Shown here: one piece after another, positions 63,897-64,000 of the stretch
Numbering within the stretch: position 1 is the first letter of the stretch
Layout of the letters: each line of letters begins with the position of its first letter
Assembly: GCA_964442745.1 (NCBI GenBank)
Contig: CAYUAI010000009.1
Location: 1-64,000, forward strand
Direction: 5' to 3'
Source: CAYUAI01 sp964442745
GTDB taxonomy: Bacteria > Pseudomonadota > Gammaproteobacteria > S012-40
Length of the DNA: 64,000 nt
Made by a program: the position numbers and the translations under genes
The notes under the pieces: generated by a model
Databases searched by the model: none
What the model saw: only the letters and a program-made list of their open reading frames with translations
Told to the model about the DNA's origin: nothing

Positions 63897-64000
63897 TTAT
63901 TTTTCAAATTGGTTTCCTATTGAACGATAAGCTGTCAATGCGATTACTTTATATTCACCGTACCCCTCGATAATTTGATTCACCTCTTTACGGCTGGCTG
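63897..64000 (-). CDS. C-terminal end of a gene cut by the right edge
   Basis: 33 codons and a TAA stop; the visible end reads SRKEVNQIIEGYGEYKVIAL and closes with GNQFEK. Composition is that of a normal soluble protein and the frame is open to the edge. The family 2 hairpin lies just past the stop. Not recognised. Confidence 0.5.
   Translation of the reverse strand, partial: ASRKEVNQIIEGYGEYKVIALTAYRSIGNQFEK

Overview
The window looks like a chromosomal stretch of a moderately AT-leaning gammaproteobacterium. The best evidence is the housekeeping block yhbY / rlmE-ftsH-folP-glmM-tpiA-secG-tRNA-Leu(GAG) at 54.2-61.3 kb, whose order is classic for that class. A Pel polysaccharide operon, a TIGR03545/TIGR03546 pair and a PEP-CTERM-like tail fit an environmental, biofilm-forming Gram-negative. 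Two runs of exactly 100 N show a scaffolded, probably short-read or metagenome, assembly. I cannot name the genus.

Layout. 0-1.5 kb: an alpha/beta-hydrolase resembling a secreted lipase effector, followed by a gene cut by the window edge. 1.5-8.6 kb: a two-gene operon of an SNF2-type helicase and a large Eco57I/PglX-type adenine methyltransferase, like the DrmD/DrmMI part of DISARM but alone. 9-26.4 kb: mixed accessory and conserved genes, including a subtilase lipoprotein with a 10-G tract, LemA, a DUF815 ATPase, a KfrA-like coiled-coil DNA-binding protein with a clear promoter/operator, an RRM protein, a TetR regulator, two convergent genes sharing a SEC-C zinc motif, and a Gly-rich repeat lipoprotein interrupted by an assembly gap. 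26.4-26.8 kb: an asmA remnant.

26.9-32.3 kb is the most novel region. Five small Sec-exported proteins share a pro-segment ending in a double-glycine-like processing motif (M-12, L-7, V/I-4, G-2, T-1), and at least four have C-terminal Cys-x-x-Cys or Gln/Asn-rich cores. Downstream on the same strand are an outer-membrane barrel with an N-terminal coiled coil, an exported C39-type cysteine peptidase, and a larger protein with four Cys-x-x-Cys/Q-x-N repeats and a PEP-CTERM-like tail. I infer a divergent Fap-like functional-amyloid or exported-peptide system.

33.4-45.8 kb: a Pel operon in which PelA is split into hydrolase and deacetylase genes, PelB is split into TPR and barrel genes, and no pelC sits between pelB and pelD. 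46.7-52.2 kb, divergent from it: an Agd3-like deacetylase, a PelA-hydrolase-like lipoprotein and a small lipoprotein. Together they look like a second enzyme set for a galactosamine-rich matrix. 52.2-53.6 kb: metZ behind a sigma70 promoter and what reads as a SAM-II riboswitch. 61.5-63.3 kb: a DeaD-type RNA helicase.

Four families of short inverted-repeat elements are dispersed between genes across the window (family 1 at 1.5, 8.9 and 61.4 kb; family 2 at 25.7 and 63.8 kb; family 3 at 19.6 and 26.9 kb; family 4 at 29.6 and 52.2 kb).
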